Part shown: in pieces, positions 15,459 to 23,759 of the stretch
Layout of the letters: every line of letters begins with the position of its first letter
Position numbering within the stretch: position 1 is the stretch's first letter
Assembly (NCBI GenBank): GCA_963772265.1
Contig: CAVYWS010000004.1
Coordinates: 248,001-312,000 of the forward strand
Origin: Mayfieldus sp963772265
GTDB lineage: Bacteria > Actinomycetota > Thermoleophilia > Solirubrobacterales > 70-9
Reading direction: 5' to 3'
DNA length: 64,000 bases
The notes under the pieces: generated by a model
Told to the model about the DNA's origin: nothing
The model's input: the letters and a program-made list of their open reading frames with translations, nothing else
Databases searched by the model: none
Program-made: the position numbers and the translations under genes

Positions 15459-16811
15459 TGGATCTCGCCGAGGCGGCAGGACTCGCCGTCGACGCGGCGC
15501 TCGCCGCGGGAGCCGGCGATGCCGAGGCCTACGCCCTGCGCGAGGCGGGGCGCGAGGTCCGGGTCCACGACGGCGAGGTCGAGAGCCTCACCGCGGCGAC
15601 CGAGCGCGGGGTCGGGCTGCGGGTCTGGATCGGTCACCGGGTCGGCTACGCCCACGGCGCCGACCTCTCCGAGGAGGGTCTCAGGGACCTCGCGGCGAGC
15701 GCCACCGCCGCGGCCGGGGTCGCCGACGAGGACGAGTTCCAGGCCGCTCCGCAGCCGAATGGCGCCTACCCCGAGCTGGCCGGGCTGCGCGATCCCCGGC
15801 TCGACGAGTGGGGCTCCGATCGGCTCGTCGAGCTGGCGCTCGCGGTCGAGCGAGCCGCGACCTCCCGCGATCCCCGGGTCGGGATGGCCGAGGTGACCGT
15901 CTACGCCGACTCCGACGACCAGGTCGCAATCGTCTCCTCGGCCGGGATCGAGTGCTCATTCGAGGCCAGCAGCTGTTACGCCTACGTGCAGGCGCTGGCG
16001 CGACGACGAGGGCTCGAAGGAGACCGGGCTCGGTTTCGGCATCGGCCGCTCCCCGGCCGCCCTCGACCCCGACGCGATCGGAGCCGAGGGGGCGGAGCGG
16101 GCGGCGTCGATGATCGGCGCCGGCAAGCCTCCCTCCCGGTCCTGCCCGGTTGTCTTCGACCCGACCGTCGCGGCGAGCTTCGTCAGCCTGATCGGCAGCG
16201 CCCTCAGCGCCCACGAGGTGCAGCGGGGCCGGTCGCCGTTCGCGGAGCTGCTCGGCGAGCAGGTGGCGAGTGAGGCGCTGGTCCTTCGCGACGACGGTCT
16301 GGAGGCCGAGGGCCTGGGGGCCGCTCCCTGCGACGACGAGGGCGCGCCGCGAACCCCGATCGGCCTGATCGAGGGGGGCGCCCTGCGGAGCTTCCTATAC
16401 GACGCCTATAGCGCCCGCCGCGGCGGGGTCGATCACGGCGGCAGCGCCAGCCGCGGGGGCTACCGGACCCCACCCGGGGTCTCTCCCTCGAACCTGATCG
16501 TCGAGAGCGGCGCCATGGCCACGCCGGAGCTCTTCGCCGCCGCCGGGGACGCGGTCTACGTGACCGACGTCGCCGGGCTGCACTCGGGGGTCAATCCGGT
16601 CAACGGCGTCTTCTCGGTCGGCGCGACCGGAAGGCTTCTGAAGGGAGGCGAAGCGGCCGACCCGGTGCGCGAGTTCACGATCGCCAGCGACCTGGTGTCG
16701 ATGCTGCGGGCGGTTCGCGAGGCCGGCTCGGAATCCCGCTGGGTGCCGTTCGGCGCCTCGGTGCGGACTCCGCCGCTGCTGATCGCCGAGATGACGGTCA
16801 GCGGCACCTAG
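15458..16811 (+). CDS. tldE: TldE/PmbA family metalloprotease subunit (frameshifted near 16001)
   Basis: The partner of TldD, lacking the HExxxH site as expected for TldE/PmbA. The first frame gives MDLAEAAGLAVDAALA through AIVSSAGIECSFEAS. After residue about 180 the frame shifts, and the second frame resumes with DDEGSKETGLGFGIGRS and continues to PSNLIVESGAMAT and LHSGVNPVNGVFSVG, ending at 16811. Removing one base near 16001 gives about 450 residues, the family length. The start shares a base with the tldD stop. This is an active gene if the extra base is a sequencing error. Confidence 0.88.
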
Positions 16812-16861
16812 GCGCCGCTGTTAGATTGCGCCGCGATTTCAACCGCCGAGGAGGAGTCGAC

Positions 16862-17143
16862 GTGACCAAAGCTGAGTTCCTTGACCAACTTGCAAACGAC
16901 GACCGCGTTGGCAGCAAGAAGGGGGCCGCGGAGGCAGTCGACGCCGTCCTCGAAACGATCACCGAAGTGCTGAGCGCAGGCGGCGAGGTGAACTTCACCG
17001 GCTTCGGCAAGTTCCACGTCGCCGAGCGCGGCCCGCGACAGGGTGTCAACCCGCGCACCGGAGAGCGGATCACGATCCCCGGCGGCAAGGTGCCCCGCTT
17101 CTCGGCCGGCTCGGCACTCAAGAACAACGTCAAGGGCGGATAG
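16862..17143 (+). CDS. hup: HU family DNA-binding protein
   Basis: A nucleoid protein of 93 residues: VTKAEFLDQLAND at the start, the conserved NFTGFGKFHVAERGPRQG turn, the GVNPRTGERITIPG arm and PRFSAGSALK at the end. It binds and bends DNA as a dimer. It lacks the long Lys/Ala C-terminal tail of mycobacterial HupB. The start is a GTG placed 4-5 nt after a strong GAGGAGGAG ribosome-binding site. A TAGATT -10-like box lies at 16822-16827, leaving a leader of roughly 28 nt. Confidence 0.93.
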   Translation: MTKAEFLDQLANDDRVGSKKGAAEAVDAVLETITEVLSAGGEVNFTGFGKFHVAERGPRQGVNPRTGERITIPGGKVPRFSAGSALKNNVKGG

Positions 17144-17147
17144 CGGG

Positions 17148-18032
17148 CTGGCCGCTGAGCCGTTCGCCGACCGCCTGGCGGCGCTGGTCGAGGAGCGTCG
17201 CAGCCAGATCTGCCTCGGGCTCGACCCCGACCCCCAGACCCTCGACGCGGGGGGCGCGACCGACGATGACCCCGCCCGGGCCGCCGCGACGGCGGTCCTC
17301 GCCAGCTGCCGCCGGCTGATCGACGCCGCCGGCCCGGCCTGCGTCGCGGTCAAGCTCCAGCTCGCCTGCTTCGAGCGGCTCGGCGCCGGAGGTTGGGAGG
17401 CGCTGGAGGCTCTCGTGGCCGAGGTCCAGGATGCCGGCCTGCTCGCGATCGCAGACGGCAAGCGGGGCGACGTCCCGGTCACCGCCTCCGTCTACGGACA
17501 GGCGCTGGTCGGCGAGACGCCGACCCCCTGGGGGCCGGTCGCCGGGCTCGGCGTCGACGCCTTCACCGCCAATCCCCTGCTCGGAGCCGACGCGCTGGAC
17601 CCGATGATCGACGCCGCCGCCTCCGCCGGCGCCGGGGTATTCGCCCTGGTCCGGACGACCAACCCCGGGGCCACCGAGCTGCAGGACCAGCCCTCGGAGG
17701 CACCGCTTCACGAGCGCCTCGCCGCGATCGTCGACGCCGCCGCCGATCGCCTCGCCGGCTCGGGCGGGCTCAGCGGCATGGGCGCGGTGGTCGGAGCCAC
17801 CGCCCCGGAGCTGATCGGGCGGCTGCGCGAGCTGATGCCGCGGGCGATCTTCCTTATCCCGGGCGTCGGCGCCCAGGGCGGCAAGCCGGGAGACCTCGGC
17901 CCCGCCTTCGGCCCCGGCCGGGCGGCGGGGCTGGTCGCCGCCTCGCGGGGAATCGCCTCGGATCCCAACCCGGCGGCGGCCGCCGAGCGCCTGCGGGCTG
18001 AGGTCTGGGAGGTCTCCAGCACACTCGCTTGA
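17148..18032 (+). CDS. pyrF: Orotidine 5'-phosphate decarboxylase (type 2)
   Basis: Final step of UMP synthesis. The barrel contains CLGLDPDPQ, the catalytic IADGKRGDVP lysine motif, VDAFTANPLLG, and the phosphate-binding end VAASRGIASDPNP, typical of the longer type 2 PyrF. No ATG, GTG or TTG lies in frame between the end of hup and the conserved N-terminus. The first plausible initiator is CTG at 17148 (reading LAAEPFADRLAALVEERR), giving about 294 residues. Either CTG is used or a base is wrong here. It follows hup by 4 bp. Confidence 0.88.
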   Translation: MAAEPFADRLAALVEERRSQICLGLDPDPQTLDAGGATDDDPARAAATAVLASCRRLIDAAGPACVAVKLQLACFERLGAGGWEALEALVAEVQDAGLLAIADGKRGDVPVTASVYGQALVGETPTPWGPVAGLGVDAFTANPLLGADALDPMIDAAASAGAGVFALVRTTNPGATELQDQPSEAPLHERLAAIVDAAADRLAGSGGLSGMGAVVGATAPELIGRLRELMPRAIFLIPGVGAQGGKPGDLGPAFGPGRAAGLVAASRGIASDPNPAAAAERLRAEVWEVSSTLA

Positions 18033-18076
18033 ATCTCGCCGCTACGATCATCGGCCGTTCCACCCGAAGGTCGGCG

Positions 18077-18406
18077 ATGGAGAACCACCAGCAGAGCTCA
18101 CCCGCGCGGCTCGCAGCGATCGTCGCCCTGATCGCCACCGCCATCGTGCTGCTTGTGATCGTCGTCGGCTCGCTGAGCGGCGGCGGCGGCTCCGGCGCCG
18201 GCTCCAGCGCCCGCCACCGGGGCGCCCAGAAGGGACAGTCGGCCCAGAAGCAGTCGCAGCGAAAGATCTACGTGGTCAAGCCCGGCGACTGCTGCCTTTC
18301 TGAGATCGCCGACAAGACCGGGATCGACGTCGACAAGCTGGTCCAGCTCAATCCCCGCCTCGATCCGCAGGCGATCCATTCCGGGGACCGGGTGAAGCTG
18401 CGCTGA
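18077..18406 (+). CDS. LysM-domain membrane protein (109 aa)
   Basis: The order is a short cytoplasmic N-terminus (MENHQQSSPARLAAI), one membrane helix (residues about 12-33), a Gly/Ser/Gln linker, and one LysM domain (KIYVVKPGDCCLSEIADKTG, then LVQLNPRLDPQAIHSGDRVKL). LysM domains bind peptidoglycan or chitin glycans; here the domain would lie outside the membrane. The ATG at 18077 has CGAAGG upstream; a TTG at 18029 overlapping the pyrF stop is also in frame. It directly precedes a D,D-carboxypeptidase gene, consistent with a wall function. Confidence 0.82.
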   Translation: MENHQQSSPARLAAIVALIATAIVLLVIVVGSLSGGGGSGAGSSARHRGAQKGQSAQKQSQRKIYVVKPGDCCLSEIADKTGIDVDKLVQLNPRLDPQAIHSGDRVKLR

Positions 18407-18462
18407 GCGAGCGGCGGGGAGCGTGGCGGGCTGCAGCCCTGCGCCCTGCGCGAGCGGCTGCA

Positions 18463-19731
18463 GTGGCGACTGCGATCGCCCTCGCCCTGGCCGCGCCAGC
18501 CGCGGCCAAGACCAAGCAGAGCGGCCCGCCGCAGCTCCAGGCGCGTGCCTGGGTGCTCGAGGACAGCCGAACCGGCGAGATCCTCGCCGGCCGTGCTGCA
18601 GCGAAGCCTCTGCTGATCGCCAGCACCACCAAGCTGATGACCGCCCATCTGGCGCTTCAGAGGCTGCCACTGTCAAAGCGGGTGCGCATGGCTCCCTACA
18701 GCGCGATCCCAGGCGAGTCCCTGCTCGGCCTCGCCGCGGGTACGCCGATCAGCGTCCGCGACCTTCTCTACTCGCTGATCCTCGAGAGCGCCAACGACTC
18801 GGCCCACACCCTGGCCCAGGTGGTGGGCGGCACCCAGGCGCGCTTCGTCGCCGAGATGAACCGCTCCGCCGGGGCGCTCGGGCTCGCCGACACCCACTAC
18901 TCCAACCCGATCGGCCTCGACTCGCCTGGCAACTACTCCAGTGCCCGTGACCTCGCCACCCTCGCCCGAACCCTGCTCGCCAACCGCACCTTCGCCCGGA
19001 TCGCCGACTCGCCGACCGCGGTGCTGCACAGCCTCCACCCACCGGCGACGATCAACACCCGCAACACGCTGCTGCTGAGCGCCCCCTGGATCACCGGGGT
19101 GAAGACCGGCCACACGCTCGGCGCGGGATACGTCGAGGTCGGCTCCGCCCAGCGCAACGGCGTGAAGCTGATCTCGGCCGTGCTCGGAGCGCCGAGCGAG
19201 GCGCAGCGCGACAGCGAGAGCCTGGCGCTGCTCGACTACGGATTCGACCAGTACCAGGTTCGCCATCCGGTGCGGCCGCGGGAGGTGATGGCCACCCCCT
19301 CGATCCGATATTCGGGCGGCGAGCTTCCGCTGCGCGCGGCACACCCGATCACGGTCGGACTACGGCGCGGCCAGAGGCTCCAGAAGTCGGTCCGTGCGCC
19401 TGACGAAGTCACGGGCCCGGTCCGCCGCGGCAAGCGCCTGGGCAGGGTCACGATCACGGTCGACGGCAGGGTCGCCGGGGCCGCGGCGCTTCTGGCCTCG
19501 CGCTCGATCCCCGAGGCGTCGACCTTCGACAAGTTGCGCAGCCACGCCGCGATCGGGCTGGCGTTGCTTGCGCTGCTGGCGTTCGCGATACTGGTGGCGG
19601 TGCTCGCGGTGCGCCGCGGCAGAGGAGGCCGCCCGCCGCTGAGTGAGGAGGACATGGAGAGCAGTCGCGAGGACAGGCGGAGGATCCGGGAGGAGCAACG
19701 CTCCGCCGGGGCGCGGGGGTCGCGCAAATGA
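18463..19731 (+). CDS. D-alanyl-D-alanine carboxypeptidase (PBP5/DacA type)
   Basis: This penicillin-binding serine peptidase trims the terminal D-Ala of peptidoglycan stem peptides. All three motifs are present: STTK (residues 54-57), SAN (109-111) and KTG (214-216). A signal sequence (AIALALAAPAAA) precedes the domain, and a C-terminal membrane helix (AAIGLALLALLAFAILVAVL) anchors it, followed by a charged tail. With the GTG at 18463 the signal peptide has no basic n-region. The frame is open upstream to a CTG at 18403 overlapping the LysM stop, which would add an Arg-rich n-region. Its 3' end overlaps the sugar kinase gene (ATGA). Confidence 0.9.
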   Translation: MATAIALALAAPAAAKTKQSGPPQLQARAWVLEDSRTGEILAGRAAAKPLLIASTTKLMTAHLALQRLPLSKRVRMAPYSAIPGESLLGLAAGTPISVRDLLYSLILESANDSAHTLAQVVGGTQARFVAEMNRSAGALGLADTHYSNPIGLDSPGNYSSARDLATLARTLLANRTFARIADSPTAVLHSLHPPATINTRNTLLLSAPWITGVKTGHTLGAGYVEVGSAQRNGVKLISAVLGAPSEAQRDSESLALLDYGFDQYQVRHPVRPREVMATPSIRYSGGELPLRAAHPITVGLRRGQRLQKSVRAPDEVTGPVRRGKRLGRVTITVDGRVAGAAALLASRSIPEASTFDKLRSHAAIGLALLALLAFAILVAVLAVRRGRGGRPPLSEEDMESSREDRRRIREEQRSAGARGSRK

Positions 19732-20687
19732 TCATCACCGTCACCCTCAACGCGGCGATCGACCGCACGGTCGCGGTGCCCAACTTCCGCCAGGGTCATC
19801 GCCACCGCTCGGTCGAGAGCCGCACCGTCGCCGGCGGCAAAGGCATCAACGTCGCCCGAGCCCTGGCCGGTCTCGGGCGACCGGTCATCGCCGCCGGCCT
19901 GGTCGGGGGCCCGACCGGCCAGCGGCTGATCGAGGAGCTGGCCGAGGAGGGCATAGTCCACGACCTCACCCCGATCGGCGAGGAGTCGCGGATAAACCTC
20001 GCCGTGATCGACCCGACGTCGGGCGAGCAGACCGAGATCAACGAGCGCGGCCCCGAGGTCACCGAGGACGAGGTCGGCCTCTTCCTCGATCGCCTCGACT
20101 ACCTGGCTCGGGGCGCGCGCATCTGCGTCCTCGCGGGCAGTCTTCCCCCCGGGGTCGACACCGAGCTCTACGCCCGCATCGTGCGCGAGCTGCGCCAACG
20201 AGAGGTGGTCGTCGTCCTCGACTCCGACGGCGAGCCGATGCGGGCGGGGCTTCGCGCCGGGCCGTCGATGGTGGTCCCCAACGTGCTCGAGGCCGAGGAG
20301 CTGGTCGGACACGAGTTCTCGGGCCCGGCCGACCTCGCCGCGGGCCTGGCGCAGCTGCTCGAGCTGGGCGCCGAGGAGGCGGTGATCACGCTCCCCGAGG
20401 GCTGTGTGGCCGCGCTCGGCCCGCCGGGCGGCCGCAGCTTCTACTCCGTCGCCACAGCATCGCTGGAGCCGGTCGCCTCGGTCGGCTCGGGTGACGCTTT
20501 TCTGGCCGGCTACGTGGCCGCCCGATACGACGGCGCGCCGGCGGCCGATTGTCTCGCCTACGCGGTCGCCTGCGGTGCGGAGTCGACGCAGCACTTCGGT
20601 GCCGGAACCGTCGACGCCGATCAGGTCGAGCGGATTCGAGCCGGGGTCGAGCTGAAGGAGCTCGAGGTCCCGGCCGAAGTCGCTTGA
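19728..20687 (+). CDS. 1-phosphofructokinase family (PfkB) sugar kinase
   Basis: A PfkB/ribokinase-fold kinase of 319 residues with the tagatose-6-phosphate/1-phosphofructokinase hallmarks: MIITVTLNAAIDRTV, VAGGKGINVARALA, and the anion-hole motif VASVGSGDAFLAGYVA (GSGD in place of the commoner GAGD). FruK-type phosphorylation of fructose-1-phosphate is most likely, but no PTS fructose gene is adjacent, so I leave the symbol empty. It overlaps the carboxypeptidase stop by 4 bp and ends one base before a strong hairpin. Confidence 0.85.
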   Translation: MIITVTLNAAIDRTVAVPNFRQGHRHRSVESRTVAGGKGINVARALAGLGRPVIAAGLVGGPTGQRLIEELAEEGIVHDLTPIGEESRINLAVIDPTSGEQTEINERGPEVTEDEVGLFLDRLDYLARGARICVLAGSLPPGVDTELYARIVRELRQREVVVVLDSDGEPMRAGLRAGPSMVVPNVLEAEELVGHEFSGPADLAAGLAQLLELGAEEAVITLPEGCVAALGPPGGRSFYSVATASLEPVASVGSGDAFLAGYVAARYDGAPAADCLAYAVACGAESTQHFGAGTVDADQVERIRAGVELKELEVPAEVA

Positions 20688-20717
20688 CGGAAGCGGCTTC
20701 GCGCGAAGCCGCTTCCG
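20688..20717 (+). terminator. Perfect 13-bp hairpin after the sugar kinase gene
   Basis: CGGAAGCGGCTTC and GAAGCCGCTTCCG form a perfect 13-bp inverted repeat around a GCGC loop, immediately after the TGA at 20685-20687. It has no T-run, so it may act as an RNA-processing or Rho-assisted end. Its 3' edge abuts a TACAAT -10-like box. Confidence 0.6.
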
Positions 20718-20797
20718 TACAATGATCAGGGCGTTGCGATTCGGCTCGGGAATGCCGCAAATAGCCGCCTCTTTGCCCCGCGGCGGCGGGGTTTTTT
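20717..20797 (+). ncRNA. Short structured, terminated RNA upstream of guaB3 (leader/attenuator or sRNA candidate)
   Basis: TACAAT (20717-20722) is a good -10 hexamer. The RNA from about 20729 can fold TTGCG+ATTC against GAAT+CGCAA with a GGCTCGG loop (20735-20761). It then ends in a textbook intrinsic terminator: CCCCGC-GGCG-GCGGGG followed by six T at 20776-20797. guaB3 begins 52 nt later, after a second possible -10 (AATACT near 20821). It matches no riboswitch class that I know. Confidence 0.5.
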
Positions 20798-20849
20798 CGT
20801 CCGTGGTCACGCATAGCCTGAATACTCACCGCCAGCCCTGGAGGCCCTG

Positions 20850-22055
20850 ATGGAGATCGATATCGGCAAAGGGAAGAAGGGTCGGCGCGCCTACGGATTC
20901 GACGACATCGCGATCGTTCCGTCGCGCCGGACCCGCGATCCCGACGACATAGACATCACCTGGACGCTTGGCCCGTATCGATTCGAGCTGCCTCTGATCG
21001 CCTCGGCGATGGACGGCGTCGTCAGCCCCGAGACCGCGGCCCTCGTCAACCGCCTCGGGGGTCTCGGAGTGCTGAATCTCGAGGGCATCTGGACCCGGTA
21101 CGAGAATGCGGACGAGCAATTGAAGAAGATTGCCGCCGCTCCGACGCATCTGGCGACGAGCCTGATGCAGGAGCTCTACTCGGAGCCGGTCAAGGCAGAG
21201 CTGGTCGGCCAGCGGATTGCCGAGATCAAGGAGATGGGCGCCGTTGCCTGCGGGTCGCTGACCCCGCAGCGGGTCAGGGACCACTACGAGACCGCGGTCG
21301 ACGCCGGGCTCGACATCCTGGTCATCCAGGGCACCGTTATCTCCGCCGAGCATGTCTCGACCAGCGTCGAACCGCTGAACCTGAAGGAGTTCATCGCCGA
21401 GGTCCCGGTGCCGACCGTGGTCGGCGGCTGCGCCTCCTACTCGACCGGGCTCCACCTGATGCGCACCGGCGCCGTCGGGGTCCTTGTCGGGGTCGGGCCG
21501 GGCGCCGCCTGCACGACCCGCGGCGTGCTCGGGATCGGAGTCCCGCAGGCGACCGCGATCGCCGACGTCGCCGCGGCCCGCTCCCAGCACATGCTGGAGA
21601 CCGGGGAGTACTGCAACGTGGTCGCCGATGGCGGCATGCGCACCGGCGGGGACGTCTCGAAGGCGATCGCCTGCGGCGCCGACTCGGTGATGATCGGATC
21701 GCCGCTGGCCCGGGCCAAGGAGGCCCCGGGGCGCGGCTTCCATTGGGGAATGGCCACCTTCCATCCCTCGCTGCCGCGGGGCGCCAGGGTCTCGACCACC
21801 CAGGACGGGACGATGGAGGAGATCCTGCTCGGCCCCGCGCGCGAGAACGACGGGACCTTCAACCTGATGGGGGCGCTTCGGACCTCGATGGCCACGACCG
21901 GCTACGAGGACATCCGCTCCTTCCAGCGTGCGGAGGTGATGGTCGCGCCAGCCCTGCAGAGCGAGGGCAAGAAGCTGCAGCGCGAGCAGTCGGTCGGGAT
22001 GGGGTCCAACGGCCGAGCCCAGGTCACCGAGGGAGTCGTCGTCGCGGATGACTGA
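20850..22055 (+). CDS. guaB3: GuaB3 family IMP dehydrogenase-related protein
   Basis: An IMPDH/GMPR barrel of 401 residues without CBS domains, fitting the actinobacterial GuaB3 group rather than full-length GuaB. Visible features are LPLIASAMDGVVSPETA, the active-site loop GVGPGAACTTR with its catalytic Cys, NVVADGGMRTGGDV, and the flap region near STTQDGT. GuaB3 proteins are thought to oxidise IMP to XMP. The gene has GGAGG before its ATG and overlaps guaA by 8 bp, placing XMP formation and amination in one unit. Confidence 0.9.
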   Translation: MEIDIGKGKKGRRAYGFDDIAIVPSRRTRDPDDIDITWTLGPYRFELPLIASAMDGVVSPETAALVNRLGGLGVLNLEGIWTRYENADEQLKKIAAAPTHLATSLMQELYSEPVKAELVGQRIAEIKEMGAVACGSLTPQRVRDHYETAVDAGLDILVIQGTVISAEHVSTSVEPLNLKEFIAEVPVPTVVGGCASYSTGLHLMRTGAVGVLVGVGPGAACTTRGVLGIGVPQATAIADVAAARSQHMLETGEYCNVVADGGMRTGGDVSKAIACGADSVMIGSPLARAKEAPGRGFHWGMATFHPSLPRGARVSTTQDGTMEEILLGPARENDGTFNLMGALRTSMATTGYEDIRSFQRAEVMVAPALQSEGKKLQREQSVGMGSNGRAQVTEGVVVADD

Positions 22056-23712
22056 GGGCCCAGCCGTCACCCGGGCGACGACCCAGGGTGACGTGCGGTC
22101 CCAGCGCGAGCACGCGCCGGAGATCACCACCGAGAGGGCGGCCGGTGTCGGTCCGCCCGGGGCCGGCGAGGCCCCCGCGCACGAGGAGGTCCTGGTGCTC
22201 GACTTCGGGGGCCAGTACTCGCAGCTGATCGCGCGGCGGATCCGCGAGTGCGGAGTGTTCGCGGAGCTGCTCCCGTTCGACGTCGACCCGGAGCTGATCC
22301 GCCAGCGCCGGCCCAAGGCTCTTGTCCTCTCCGGCGGCCCCGCCTCGGTCTATGAGCCGGGCGCGCCCGAGTTCCCAACCGACCTGCTCGAGCTGGGAGC
22401 TCCCGTGCTGGGCATCTGTTACGGGATGCAGGCGATGGTCCGGGCCCTCGGTGGCAAGGTCGAGGCCGCAGAAGCCGGCGAGTTCGGCCGTACCGACCTG
22501 GCCCTGGTCGACGGCGGCGGGGCCTTGCTCTCCGGGCTGCCGGCCGAGCAGCAGTGCTGGATGAGCCACCGCGACGCCGTCTTCGAGCCACCGCCGGGCT
22601 TCGCGGCGCTTGCCGCCAGCCCGGGCTCGCCGGTCGCCGCCTGCGAGAGCCCTGATCGCGGCCTCTACGGGATCCAGTTCCATCCCGAGGTCGTCCACAC
22701 CCCGTACGGGACCGACATCCTCGATCGCTTCCTGCGCCAGATCGCGGGCTGCGAGGAACAGTGGTCGCCGGCTTCGGTGATCGCCGAGCAGGTGGCCGCG
22801 ATCCAGGCCCAGGTCGGCGAGGGGCGGGTGATCTGCGGCCTCTCGGGCGGGGTGGACTCCTCGGTCGCGGCGATCCTCGTGCACCGGGCTGTCGGCGACC
22901 GCCTCACCTGTGTCTTCGTAGACCACGGCCTCATGCGCCTCAACGAGGGCGAGCAGGTTGTTGAGGCGTTCAGCGGCTTCGGGATCCCGCTCGTCCACGT
23001 CGACGCCGAGCAGCGCTTCCTCGAGCGCCTCGAGGGCGTCACCGATCCCGAGCAGAAGCGCAAGATCATCGGCGAGGAGTTCATTCGCGTCTTCGAGGCC
23101 GAGGCGGGCAAGCTCGAGGACGTCTCCTATCTGGTCCAGGGCACCCTCTACTCGGACGTGATCGAGTCCGGGGGAGGGGCGGGGGCCGACACGATCAAGT
23201 CGCATCACAACGTCGGTGGGCTGCCGGAGGACCTCGAGTTCGAGCTGGTCGAGCCGCTGCGAATGCTGTTCAAGGACGAGGTGCGCGCCGTCGGCACCGA
23301 GCTGGGGCTTCCGGACCGCCTGGTCTGGCGCCAGCCGTTCCCCGGCCCGGGCCTGGCGATCAGGGTGGTCGGCGGCGAGGTGACCCGCGAGCGCCTCGAG
23401 ATCCTGCGCCAGGCCGACTCGATCCTGCAGGAGGAGGTGCGGGCGGCGGGCCTTTACCGCGAGCTCTGGCAGTCGTTCTGCGTGCTTCCGGTCGTGCGCT
23501 CGGTCGGCGTCCAGGGCGACGGCCGGACCTACGCCTACCCGATCGTGATCCGCGCGGTGACCTCCGACGACGCGATGACAGCCGACTGGGCCCGGCTCCC
23601 CTACGACCTGCTGGAGCGGGTCTCCGGGCGGATCATCAACGAGGTCCCGCACGTCAACCGCGTCGCCCTCGACGTCAGTTCCAAGCCCCCCGCGACGATC
23701 GAGTGGGAGTGA
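22048..23712 (+). CDS. guaA: GMP synthase (glutamine-hydrolysing)
   Basis: Converts XMP to GMP using glutamine and ATP. Domains in order are a class I glutamine amidotransferase (DFGGQYSQLIARR, nucleophile region GICYGMQAM, FHPEVVHT), an ATP pyrophosphatase with the P-loop GLSGGVDSSVAAI, and the C-terminal dimerisation domain ending KPPATIEWE. The N-terminus is extended by about 45 low-complexity residues relative to most GuaA proteins, so translation could also begin later. Its ATG lies 8 bp inside guaB3. Confidence 0.95.
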   Translation: MTEGPAVTRATTQGDVRSQREHAPEITTERAAGVGPPGAGEAPAHEEVLVLDFGGQYSQLIARRIRECGVFAELLPFDVDPELIRQRRPKALVLSGGPASVYEPGAPEFPTDLLELGAPVLGICYGMQAMVRALGGKVEAAEAGEFGRTDLALVDGGGALLSGLPAEQQCWMSHRDAVFEPPPGFAALAASPGSPVAACESPDRGLYGIQFHPEVVHTPYGTDILDRFLRQIAGCEEQWSPASVIAEQVAAIQAQVGEGRVICGLSGGVDSSVAAILVHRAVGDRLTCVFVDHGLMRLNEGEQVVEAFSGFGIPLVHVDAEQRFLERLEGVTDPEQKRKIIGEEFIRVFEAEAGKLEDVSYLVQGTLYSDVIESGGGAGADTIKSHHNVGGLPEDLEFELVEPLRMLFKDEVRAVGTELGLPDRLVWRQPFPGPGLAIRVVGGEVTRERLEILRQADSILQEEVRAAGLYRELWQSFCVLPVVRSVGVQGDGRTYAYPIVIRAVTSDDAMTADWARLPYDLLERVSGRIINEVPHVNRVALDVSSKPPATIEWE

Positions 23713-23746
23713 AGGCTCAAAGGCGTTCGCCTTAATGGCTGCGCGC

Positions 23747-23752
23747 TAGGTT
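23747..23752 (+). promoter_or_regulatory. -10 element TAGGTT for a leaderless transcript
   Basis: TAGGTT ends 7 nt before the ATG at 23760, and no Shine-Dalgarno sequence lies between, so transcription would start at or next to the ATG. Confidence 0.5.
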
Positions 23753-23759
23753 TTTTCGC

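Noticed and set aside
23722..23740. Short AAGGCG-TT-CGCCTT palindrome after guaA as a terminator
   Set aside because: The stem is only 5-6 bp with a minimal loop and no T-run directly after it; the T-run further on belongs to the -10 region of the next gene.
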